Notes under the pieces: generated by a model | Databases searched by the model: none | Seen by the model: the letters and a program-made list of their open reading frames with translations, nothing else | What the model was told of the DNA's origin: nothing | Shown here: piece by piece, positions 7,656 to 13,512 of the stretch | How positions within the stretch are numbered: the stretch's first letter is position 1 | Layout of the letters: each line of letters opens with the position of its first letter | Made by a program: the position numbers and the translations under genes | Assembly (NCBI GenBank): GCA_031279305.1 | Contig: JAITIS010000015.1 | Span: 1 to 14,482 of the forward strand | Length of the DNA stretch: 14,482 nt | Reading direction: 5' to 3' | Source: Candidatus Margulisiibacteriota bacterium | GTDB lineage: Bacteria; Margulisbacteria; Termititenacia; Termititenacales; Termititenacaceae

Positions 7656-9136
7656 TGCATAATATCCCGCGTCGTGTAATTCGGCGTTTCTTTGGTGATC
7701 TGTATATCGTGCGGGTGGGACTCGATCAGGCCGGCGCGCGTGATCTGCACAAATCTGCCGTTCTGGCGCAGATCATCGATGGTCGCCGCGCCGCAGTAAC
7801 CCATCCCGGAACGCAGACCGCCCAGCAGCTGATACGCCACTTCCTTGACCGTGCCACGGTAGGGGATGCGGCCTTCCACGCCCTCCGGCACAAATTTGCG
7901 CGCCTCGCTTTGAAAATAACGGTCTTTGCTGCCCGCCTCCATAGCGCCCAGCGAACCCATTCCGCGGTAGGTCTTGAAACGGCGGCCGTGCAGGATCTCC
8001 ACTTCGCCCGGTGCTTCCTCGCAGCCGGCAAAAAGCGAGCCTAACATAATAGTGGAGGCGCCGGCGGCCAGAGCTTTGACTATATCGCCGGAATATTTGA
8101 CGCCGCCATCGGCGATGACCGGCACAGCGTATTTATCTGCCTCCGCCGCGCAGTCATATACCGCGGTGATCTGCGGCACGCCAATTCCGGCCACCACTCT
8201 GGTCGTGCAGATCGAGCCGGGGCCAATGCCGACCTTGATGCAGTCCGCGCCGGCCTCGATGAGCGCGCGCGCGCCTTCCGCCGTGGCGACATTGCCGGCG
8301 ATCAGCTGCAAGGCAGGATGCTCCGCCTTGATTTTCCGGAGCATAGCCAGAACATTCTGCGAGTGGCCGTGCGCTGTGTCGAGCACGATGACGTCGGCCT
8401 GCGCCCCGACCAGCGCGGCCAGCCTCTCCAGCGCGTTGTCGGTAACGCCGATTGCCGCGCCGCACAGCAGCCTGCCGCGGCTGTCTTTGGCGGCGTTAGG
8501 AAATTCGATATTTTTCTTAATATCTTTGATGGTGATCAGGCCCTTGAGATTGCCCGCTTGATCGACGATGGGCAGTTTTTCAATTTTAGCTTTTTTCATA
8601 ATCTGCTGGGCGGTTCCCAGCGTGGTGCCTTCGGGCGCTGTAACCAGATTTTGGGAAGTCATTATGTTTTTAAGCGGCTGTTTATAATCTGACTCGAAAC
8701 GCACATCGCGGTTGGTCACGATACCGATGAGCCGGCCTTTTTCCGTGACCGGCACGCCGGAGATATGGTAATGCTCCATCAGTTTCACGGCTTCCTGCAC
8801 GGTGTTATCCGGCCCCAGATGAAAAGGGTCAACGATCACGCCGTTCTCAGAGCGTTTTACTTTGTCGACCTCGCCGGCCTGCGCCTCGATGGACATATTT
8901 TTATGAATAATGCCTATGCCGCCCTCGCGCGCTATGGCTATGGCCATCCGCGCGTCTGTCACAGTGTCCATCCCGGCGGATAAAAGCGGAATGTTCAGGG
9001 AAATTTTTTTGGTCAATCTAGTTTTGAGCGAGACATCTTTGGGCAGGACTTGCGAATGCGCCGGGATTAAGAGCACATCGTCAAACGTCAGGCCTGCTTT
9101 TTGAAATTTAACGGGAGCCAAACCTTTGGGAACCAT
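7652..9136 (-). CDS. guaB: Inosine-5'-monophosphate dehydrogenase
   Basis: Oxidises IMP to XMP with NAD+, the committed step to GMP. The N-terminal GLTFDDVLLIPAHS is followed by the first barrel segment, then two CBS domains (~100-210) inserted in the barrel. Catalytic C310 lies in GIGPGSICTTRVVAG, the IMP-phosphate loop around IADGGVKYSGDIVKALAAGA, and the mobile flap has EGRIPYRG with catalytic Arg423. At 494 residues it is standard. The ATG at 9136 has an in-frame TAA nine bases upstream and no Shine-Dalgarno sequence. A good promoter ends five bases before it, so the mRNA is probably leaderless. First gene of guaBA. Confidence 0.97.
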   Translation of the reverse strand: MVPKGLAPVKFQKAGLTFDDVLLIPAHSQVLPKDVSLKTRLTKKISLNIPLLSAGMDTVTDARMAIAIAREGGIGIIHKNMSIEAQAGEVDKVKRSENGVIVDPFHLGPDNTVQEAVKLMEHYHISGVPVTEKGRLIGIVTNRDVRFESDYKQPLKNIMTSQNLVTAPEGTTLGTAQQIMKKAKIEKLPIVDQAGNLKGLITIKDIKKNIEFPNAAKDSRGRLLCGAAIGVTDNALERLAALVGAQADVIVLDTAHGHSQNVLAMLRKIKAEHPALQLIAGNVATAEGARALIEAGADCIKVGIGPGSICTTRVVAGIGVPQITAVYDCAAEADKYAVPVIADGGVKYSGDIVKALAAGASTIMLGSLFAGCEEAPGEVEILHGRRFKTYRGMGSLGAMEAGSKDRYFQSEARKFVPEGVEGRIPYRGTVKEVAYQLLGGLRSGMGYCGAATIDDLRQNGRFVQITRAGLIESHPHDIQITKETPNYTTRDIMQ

Positions 9137-9141
9137 AGGTA

Positions 9142-9170
9142 TTTATATTATAAGCGTTCCCCGTAGTCAA
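9142..9170 (-). promoter_or_regulatory. guaBA promoter, abutting the start codon
   Basis: On the minus strand, TTGACT (9170-9165) and TATAAA (9147-9142) are separated by exactly 17 bases. The -10 ends five bases before the guaB ATG, so the predicted first transcribed base falls on or next to the start codon. A second TATAAT at 9152-9147 is only 12 bases from the -35 and so fits less well. Confidence 0.75.
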
Positions 9171-9178
9171 GGGCGGGG
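9159..9178 (-). repeat. CCCCG/CGGGG dyad around the guaB -35
   Basis: CCCCG (9178-9174) and CGGGG (9163-9159) are perfect inverted copies separated by ten bases that contain the whole -35 hexamer. This position would suit a repressor operator. It could also be a weak hairpin ending transcription from the decayed methyltransferase upstream, but no T-run follows. Confidence 0.4.
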
Positions 9179-9182
9179 TCTT

Positions 9183-9746
9183 TTAGCGGCAAATAACATA
9201 ATGCAAGTATTCGGTGGTCTTATCAGCCGCATATTTTCTATTTAGCGGTTTGTCTGCCTTAAAACAATTATGCGTTTGGGTAAAAAACCGCATCTGCCGC
9301 GCGAGCTTAATATTTGCCTAATATCCCGCAAAGCCAGCAATCCTTCGTTGTTGTAACTCAAAAAGATATATTTAGCTTTTGTCTTTTTAATCAAATCCGC
9401 AAATGTTTTTTTACCTGCCGTCTGGAGCAATACAAAGATTTTTTCTCGGCATAATCAGCTCGGCGGGCTGCAGCTCAAGCGCCCGGCGCGCGGACTTTTT
9501 CAATTTTTTCAAAAAAGCTCCGTAAACAGAGGCGGTATTGGCGTATTTATCAATAGAGTTAAGCAGGCCGGTCAGATAGGCGCAAACAAAGTTTTTTCTC
9601 CGCTTCACCGCAATGTCTTGCAGTTCTGGCAGCGCGGCAGTGCCGGCAAAAAGATCGCAAAATACGCGGCATTTTTTATCAGCCACTTTAGCAATGCTTG
9701 CTGTCAAAAACGGCAATAAGGATAGTTTGCTGCCAATGTAATTCAT
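9183..9746 (-). pseudogene. Decayed D12-class adenine-specific DNA methyltransferase
   Basis: Three fragments in different frames read along a D12-class (Dam/ModA-like) N6-adenine methyltransferase. The first begins MNYIGSKLSLLPF at 9746, includes the AdoMet region VFCDLFAGTAAL (usual ...FAGTGA, one Gly lost) and stops at 9411-9413. The second, around 9245-9430, contains KAKYIFLSYNNEGLLALRDI, a typical late block, and stops at 9242-9244. The third, from about 9248 to a TAA at 9183-9185, reads NRKYAADKTTEYLHYV, the usual C-terminal block. At least two frameshifts are therefore needed. The catalytic D/N-P-P-Y motif and the middle of the protein are missing: about 190 codons remain of an expected ~330 or more. 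The enzyme should be inactive. The ATG lies two bases after the stop of the small ORF upstream. Confidence 0.82.
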
Positions 9747-9748
9747 AA

Positions 9749-9931
9749 TCAATATTCCGCCTTTGTAAAAACCAGCTTATTTTCTTCCAGCTGATATTCA
9801 ATATATCTCAATGCTGCACATCTCCGGAAATTATTTGCGTTAAATTCCTGAAAAGCGGCTCTTATTCTTTGATAATCTTCGCCTTGTAGTTTGAAAGTCG
9901 CCCCATTTACGATAAAAACATGCGTTGTCAT
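9749..9931 (-). CDS. Small ORF upstream of the methyltransferase remnant, possibly truncated
   Basis: A 60-residue frame starting MTTHVFIVNGATFKLQGEDY and ending KLVFTKAEY, with no recognisable domain. I faintly recall proteins with a similar MTTHVFIVN start beside D12 methyltransferases in restriction-modification loci, but cannot confirm this; if right, it is the shortened remains of one. The ATG at 9931 is 20 bases from the AGGAGGG at 9957-9951, which is too far. A CTG five codons earlier (9946) has ideal 5-base spacing and may be the real start, giving 65 residues. An extended -10 lies just upstream. Its TGA is followed by TT and the methyltransferase ATG. Confidence 0.5.
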   Translation of the reverse strand: MTTHVFIVNGATFKLQGEDYQRIRAAFQEFNANNFRRCAALRYIEYQLEENKLVFTKAEY

Positions 9932-9965
9932 TGTTCTTAAATTCAGCCGCCCCTCCTGTTTTTTG

Positions 9966-9974
9966 ATTATAACA
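9966..9974 (-). promoter_or_regulatory. Extended -10 promoter of the restriction-modification remnant
   Basis: On the minus strand TGTTATAAT (9974-9966) is a perfect extended -10 (TGn-TATAAT). The predicted start near 9959 lies just before AGGAGGG (9957-9951). No good -35 is seen. The promoter looks intact although the downstream gene is dead. Confidence 0.55.
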
Positions 9975-9991
9975 TTTTTAGAGGTTAAAAA
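9975..9991. repeat. TTTTTA-GAGGT-TAAAAA dyad between divergent promoters
   Basis: TTTTTA (9975-9980) and TAAAAA (9986-9991) are perfect inverted copies around GAGGT. The centre is about 35 bases before the predicted anbu start site and about 24 before the minus-strand start, where a shared operator could act on both. Short and AT-rich, so chance is possible. Confidence 0.35.
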
Positions 9992-10002
9992 CTTTGATAC
10001 TA

Positions 10003-10011
10003 TGCTAATAT
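10003..10011 (+). promoter_or_regulatory. Extended -10 of anbu, abutting the start codon
   Basis: TGCTAATAT (10003-10011) is an extended -10 (TGn-TAATAT, four of six matches to TATAAT). It ends six bases before the ATG at 10018, which puts the predicted first transcribed base on the A of the ATG. The -35 position has only a weak match (GGTTAA, 9983-9988). Confidence 0.5.
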
Positions 10012-10017
10012 ATCTCT

Positions 10018-10737
10018 ATGACTTTCTGCGTGGGACTGCGGACCAAACAGGGGCTAGTGGCCATTTCCGACACGCGCCTGACCAGCGGTGAATTGGATTT
10101 TGTGGTGACCAGCCGCAAAGTTTTTACTTTTGAGCGCGGCAGGCACTCAATGTTTATTATGCTTTCCGGCCTTAAGTCCATCTCCGATATGGCCATCACT
10201 TACATCAACGAGCGCAAGGATTATCTTTTCAGCTGCGCCAAACTCTATCAGGGCGTTGACCTGATCGCCAAGATCATCCGGGAAATACGCACGCGCGAGG
10301 AGGACTGGCTCAAGCAGGGCGACGTGGAGTTTGAGCTGAATTATTTGATCGGCGGCCAGTTCCCGGAGGATGACACCGCCCAGCTTTTTCGCATTTATCC
10401 AGAAGCCTCGTGGAAGCGCATTTCCCGCGACTCGCCTTTTGAAATCATCGGCGAGGCCAAGTACGGCAAATCTATTCTGGAGACCGCCGCGCATTTTGAC
10501 AACAGCCGCGAAAAAACGCTGCTTTTAGCGCTGCTGTCTTTTGACGCGACTATGCGCAGCTATCCGCTGTGCTCGCCGCCTGTTGATGTCATCATTTATA
10601 AATCCGGCGGTTTCAAGCTCCAAAAAAAGCGCCTGCAGAAAAAACAGCTGCTCAAGCTCTCCGCGCGGTGGGACGCAGAGCTCAATAAAGCGCTGGATAG
10701 GCTGACCGGCAGCGCCGCGAAAAGCCTGTTTAAATGA
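10018..10737 (+). CDS. Anbu-type proteasome homologue (N-terminal nucleophile peptidase)
   Basis: A predicted peptidase of the bacterial Anbu branch of the proteasome beta-subunit/HslV superfamily (COG3484 type). Once Met1 is removed, Thr2 becomes the N-terminal nucleophile. Asp18 (AISDTR) and Lys34 (TSRKVF) fall at mature positions 17 and 33, matching the canonical Thr1/Asp17/Lys33 set, so it should be active. Other family blocks are MLSGLKS, YLIGGQ, FEIIGEAKYGKSILE and LLSFDATMRSYPLCSPPVDVIIY. At 239 residues it is normal for Anbu. An in-frame TAA at 10006 and the required Thr2 fix the start at 10018, where there is no ribosome site. Known Anbu genes usually sit with a transglutaminase-like protein, an alpha-E protein and an ATP-grasp protein; none is here. 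The next gene is an MgtC-like membrane protein 34 bases downstream. The natural substrate of Anbu is unknown. Confidence 0.88.
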   Translation: MTFCVGLRTKQGLVAISDTRLTSGELDFVVTSRKVFTFERGRHSMFIMLSGLKSISDMAITYINERKDYLFSCAKLYQGVDLIAKIIREIRTREEDWLKQGDVEFELNYLIGGQFPEDDTAQLFRIYPEASWKRISRDSPFEIIGEAKYGKSILETAAHFDNSREKTLLLALLSFDATMRSYPLCSPPVDVIIYKSGGFKLQKKRLQKKQLLKLSARWDAELNKALDRLTGSAAKSLFK

Positions 10738-10771
10738 CTGCCGGCGCCACAGCTTAAGGAGGGCTTTATTT

Positions 10772-11245
10772 ATGCAAGAAAGTTTGCTTTATCCTTTTCT
10801 TCAAAATATTTTGCTGGCGTTGTTTTGCGGCGGGGTTATCGGACTGGAGCGCAGTTTCCGCAATAAAGCGGCCGGGTTTCGCACGATGATGTTCATCTGT
10901 ATGGGCACGGCTATTTTTGTCGACATCGCGCTCGTGTTAAGCAGGCGGGCGGTCAATTATAATCCGGGCATCGACCGCATAGTCGGCAGTATTGTTACCG
11001 GCATCGGTTTTCTGGGCGCCGGCAGTATTTTCCGTTCCAGTGAGAAAAACGCCGTCGAAGGATTGACCACCGCCGCCACCATCTGGTACGTGGCCGGCCT
11101 CGGACTGCTCATCGGTTTTCGCTTGTACGTGCTGGCGGTACCGGCGACAGCGCTGGCTTTGCTGATTCTAGTTTTCTTCGGACGGCTGGAACGGTATATT
11201 TTACGCCTGATCAATGAGGTTCCGCTTAAGTTTAAGAAAAAATAA
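10772..11245 (+). CDS. MgtC/SapB-family inner-membrane protein (short form)
   Basis: Family hallmarks are GVIGLERSFRNKAAGFRTMMFICMGTAIF (21-49), RIVGSIVTGIGFLGAGSIFR (69-88) and EGLTTAATIWYVAGLGLLIGF (96-116). Hydrophobic segments lie at about 10-24, 36-56, 70-86, 98-115 and 118-137, so roughly five membrane spans with a basic tail (KFKKK). At 157 residues it has only the membrane domain and lacks the soluble C-terminal domain of the 230-residue Salmonella MgtC. Relatives are linked to Mg2+ limitation and control of the F-type ATP synthase; the role of the short form is unclear. AAGGAGGG (10756-10763), eight bases before the ATG, is the strongest ribosome site in the window. It probably shares the anbu transcript and converges on pgi with a 10-base gap. 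Confidence 0.92.
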   Translation: MQESLLYPFLQNILLALFCGGVIGLERSFRNKAAGFRTMMFICMGTAIFVDIALVLSRRAVNYNPGIDRIVGSIVTGIGFLGAGSIFRSSEKNAVEGLTTAATIWYVAGLGLLIGFRLYVLAVPATALALLILVFFGRLERYILRLINEVPLKFKKK

Positions 11246-11255
11246 CCGCCGCTCC

Positions 11256-12635
11256 TTAAATAGAAATAATATTTTTCTCCGGTTTATTTTTTCTGTATTC
11301 CGCCGTTTGTTTTTCATAGCCCGGTTTGCCGGCCAGAGCAAACAACCGGTCTTTCCAAAATTGTACGCCCGGCTGGATAAAAGGATTGTGGCCGAGCAGA
11401 TAGCCCTGCAGCGCCGTCGCTTTCATCAGCATATAGTGATACCGCCCCAGCTCAAAGGGCGTGATGCTGTCTAACTCGATGGTCATATTGGGCACACCAT
11501 CCGCATAATGCGCCGCCAGCGGCCCGTCGATAGCCATATTGTTGAGATCTTTCAGCGTCAATTTATTCTGCGGTATGTAATTGAGGCCGTCCGTGTCGCC
11601 GGCTGATTCCGGCACCGCCAGATCCGCGCGCGGTTCCAGTATCTTGGTGGCGATCTCGATCAAATTGCGCGGCCCCTGCTGGATAATCTGGCCGATAGAA
11701 TGCAGGTCGCGCGGAAATACCGCCGGCGCCACGTGCAGTCCGTGTCCCTGATGTCCTTCTGACTCCGGCTCCAGCTGCATAGTCCAAGCGAGATTTGACT
11801 CGAAAAAAGACGAGTTCGTCACCTGATACTCGACTGCGGCGCCTTTTTGCCAGGCCAGAAATCTTAAGAGCGCGTACAGCGCCGCAGGATTTTGATAGAG
11901 ATCTGCGCTATCGATGAGCGGAGCGGCCTCAATATAACCCCGCACGTACGCGGCAATATCGATGCCGGCTACAGCTATCGGCACCAACCCTGCCGGCGTG
12001 ATGGCCGAAAATCTGCCGCCGATATTGTCCGGTATGACAAAAGACCTGTAGCCTTCCGCTGCGGCGAGCTGACGCAGGGCGCCCTTTTTAGCGTCTGTAA
12101 CGGCGATAATATAATCTCTGGCGCGCGCGCCCTGTTTTTTTTCGATGAGCTGCCTGACAAACCGAAAAGCAATAGCCGGCTCCGTGGTTGTGCCGGATTT
12201 GGAAATAACCACCGCGCCGGTCTTGCGGCCTTCAGCCATTTTCAGGCAGTGCGCGTAAAATTCTGGATCGGTGTCGCAGCCGATAAAATAAAGTTTAGCC
12301 GGCAAAACATCATTATAATTTTTACCGTGCGCCGCTTCGATAACGGCTTTCGGCCCTAGATAGGAGCCGCCAATGCCGATGATGAATACGATCTCGCAGC
12401 TGTCCGCCAGTTTTCGCGCCGCATCCTGAATTTTTCGTATATCCGCCGCGGTCAACTCCCGCGCGTAAGTCTGCCAGCCGATCATCGGCACGCCCCTGTC
12501 CCGATTGTCTCCTTCGCCTTTGTTTAACCTCGTGATCAGCGTTTTTATTTGCGGCGCCTGCGCGTCCAGCTCCTGCGCGGTGATCTGAATTTTGGTGCCC
12601 GGCGTGTTTAACATATTCGCGTAATTCAATTTCAT
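11256..12635 (-). CDS. pgi: Glucose-6-phosphate isomerase
   Basis: Interconverts glucose 6-phosphate and fructose 6-phosphate. Motifs include GIGGSYLGP (87-95), the phosphate-binding VISKSGTTTEP (143-153), DNIGGRFSAITPAG (203-216), LEPESEGHQGHGL (288-300, with catalytic-region ESEG) and DLHSIGQ (310-316). The C-terminal QPGVQFWK (421-428) keeps the ring-opening Lys428. In that last motif Gln425 stands where Glu is commoner (Gln is tolerated), and Ile420 replaces the usual Asp/Asn before Gln421. At 459 residues it is the size of Bacillus-type enzymes rather than the ~550 of E. coli. The ATG overlaps the cmk stop as ATGA, so it is translationally coupled and uses the cmk promoter. Confidence 0.96.
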   Translation of the reverse strand: MKLNYANMLNTPGTKIQITAQELDAQAPQIKTLITRLNKGEGDNRDRGVPMIGWQTYARELTAADIRKIQDAARKLADSCEIVFIIGIGGSYLGPKAVIEAAHGKNYNDVLPAKLYFIGCDTDPEFYAHCLKMAEGRKTGAVVISKSGTTTEPAIAFRFVRQLIEKKQGARARDYIIAVTDAKKGALRQLAAAEGYRSFVIPDNIGGRFSAITPAGLVPIAVAGIDIAAYVRGYIEAAPLIDSADLYQNPAALYALLRFLAWQKGAAVEYQVTNSSFFESNLAWTMQLEPESEGHQGHGLHVAPAVFPRDLHSIGQIIQQGPRNLIEIATKILEPRADLAVPESAGDTDGLNYIPQNKLTLKDLNNMAIDGPLAAHYADGVPNMTIELDSITPFELGRYHYMLMKATALQGYLLGHNPFIQPGVQFWKDRLFALAGKPGYEKQTAEYRKNKPEKNIISI

Positions 12636-13255
12636 TGTTTTAGCCTTTCCTGATAGATTTTGCTGATCCGCGCCACCACCTGCTCAATAGTCAAGCCGGT
12701 GGTGTCTACTTCCACGGCGTCCGCCACTCTGGTCAGCGGCGAAGCGCGGCGGGTGCTGTCCAGATGATCACGGTTCGCAATATTTTTTTTGATCTCCTCC
12801 AGATCCACCCGCCCGCCTTTTTCCAGCAGCTCCTGATACCGCCGTCTAGCTCTTTCGTCCGCCGAGGCGGTAAGAAATATCTTTAGCTCCGCGTCCGGGA
12901 AAACCACCGAGCCGATGTCCCGGCCTTCCATCACCACATCATATTTTTCGCCGGCGGCCCGCTGCTTGGCCGCCACGCATCCACGCACGCCGGGTATGGC
13001 CGACACCAGCGAGACATTGCCGCTCACCTCCAGCGTGCGGATTTTGCGCTCGTCGATGCCGGTAAAATCTGTCTCAGCGGCGGCGCGGACGATGCCCGCT
13101 TCGTCTGTCAGCGGCACGCCCTTGCTTAAGACATTGTAAGTCACCCAGCGGTAATACGCGCCGGTGTCTATATGCTTAAATTTAAGTTTCTCGGCCAGCA
13201 GTCTGGCCACGGTGCTTTTGCCTGATCCAGCCGGCCCGTCAATAGCGATTTTCAA
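12632..13255 (-). CDS. cmk: Cytidylate kinase
   Basis: Phosphorylates CMP and dCMP with ATP. The P-loop IDGPAGSGKST spans residues 5-15. HIDTGAYYRWVTYN is the usual DTGAMYR nucleotide-monophosphate region with Met replaced by Tyr. EGRDIGSVVFPDAELKIFLTAS and the lid RARRRYQELLEKG follow, then NRDHLDSTRRASPL. At 207 residues it is slightly short of the ~220 typical. The start is a TTG at 13255, supported by GGAG (13267-13264) eight bases upstream and by the family N-terminus beginning at this point. It is the first gene of cmk-pgi, with a good promoter 27-55 bases upstream. Confidence 0.96.
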   Translation of the reverse strand: MKIAIDGPAGSGKSTVARLLAEKLKFKHIDTGAYYRWVTYNVLSKGVPLTDEAGIVRAAAETDFTGIDERKIRTLEVSGNVSLVSAIPGVRGCVAAKQRAAGEKYDVVMEGRDIGSVVFPDAELKIFLTASADERARRRYQELLEKGGRVDLEEIKKNIANRDHLDSTRRASPLTRVADAVEVDTTGLTIEQVVARISKIYQERLKQ

Positions 13256-13263
13256 TTTTCAGG

Positions 13264-13267
13264 CTCC
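13264..13267 (-). promoter_or_regulatory. Ribosome site supporting the TTG start of cmk
   Basis: GGAG on the minus strand, with eight bases to the TTG at 13255. No ATG or GTG in frame offers a better start before the P-loop. Confidence 0.6.
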
Positions 13268-13281
13268 GTAAATTTTAGCTT

Positions 13282-13310
13282 ATTATATCCGCCGGAGAAA
13301 AAGCTGACAA
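13282..13310 (-). promoter_or_regulatory. cmk-pgi promoter
   Basis: On the minus strand, TTGTCA (13310-13305) and a perfect TATAAT (13287-13282) are separated by exactly 17 bases. Transcription should begin near 13275, giving a leader of about 20 bases that contains the GGAG ribosome site. This is the best sigma70-like promoter in the window. Confidence 0.8.
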
Positions 13311-13311
13311 A

Positions 13312-13324
13312 TGCTAATTTAGCA
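13312..13324. repeat. TGCTAA-T-TTAGCA dyad beside the cmk -35
   Basis: TGCTAA (13312-13317) and TTAGCA (13319-13324) are perfect inverted copies around one T. The dyad lies immediately upstream of the cmk -35 (13305-13310). A second copy of its half-site occurs at 13401-13406. A regulator site is plausible, but no protein can be named. Confidence 0.4.
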
Positions 13325-13354
13325 GCTTGGCCAGAATTTTATGATTTTTATTAT

Positions 13355-13393
13355 ATTTTTTTATAAAATTCCATTTTTTTATATAAAATTACC
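13355..13393 (+). repeat. Tandem AT-rich near-repeat
   Basis: Two adjacent units begin A, seven Ts, then ATAAAATTCC (13355-13372) or ATATAAAATTACC (13373-13393). The second has a two-base TA insertion and one extra A. They sit in the middle of the divergent cmk/glmU-like region and could act as a bent, UP-element-like or protein-bound stretch. Confidence 0.45.
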
Positions 13394-13424
13394 TTATTTT
13401 TTAGCATTTTGTCTGTTTTTTTCT

Positions 13425-13461
13425 TAAAACAGGCTATTTTTAGCCAAAATACCCTGTTTTA
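13425..13461. repeat. Nested inverted repeats upstream of the glmU-like gene
   Basis: An outer pair TAAAACAGG (13425-13433) / CCTGTTTTA (13453-13461) encloses an inner pair GGCTA (13432-13436) / TAGCC (13441-13445) with a TTTT loop. The pairs share the GG, so they are alternatives to each other. The outer arm ends 40 bases before the predicted -10 at 13501. This may be a regulator site or alternative hairpins in a readthrough transcript. Confidence 0.45.
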
Positions 13462-13500
13462 GCGGCGGTCACTTGGGTTTATTTTTTCCCCGAAGGGCGG

Positions 13501-13506
13501 TATAAT
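13501..13506 (+). promoter_or_regulatory. -10 box of the glmU-like gene, abutting the start codon
   Basis: A perfect TATAAT ends six bases before the ATG at 13513, so the predicted first transcribed base is the A of the ATG. The -35 region at 17-base spacing (TTTATT, 13478-13483) is weak. There is no Shine-Dalgarno sequence at usable distance; the nearest purine run, AAGGG at 13493-13497, is 15 bases away. Confidence 0.55.
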
Positions 13507-13512
13507 CGCTTA

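Noticed and set aside
7974..8561. 195-residue plus-strand ORF opposite guaB
   Set aside because: Antisense shadow of the IMP dehydrogenase core; Ser/Ala/Pro-rich with no recognisable motif.
9147..9152. TATAAT as the guaB -10
   Set aside because: A perfect hexamer, but only 12 bases from TTGACT. The overlapping TATAAA at 9147-9142 has the ideal 17-base spacing.
13355..13393. CRISPR-like or tandem array
   Set aside because: Only two imperfect, directly adjacent AT-rich copies with no spacers and no cas genes.
13325..13424. T-rich runs as intrinsic terminators
   Set aside because: The T runs are not preceded by GC-rich stems on either strand, and both flanking genes point away from the region.
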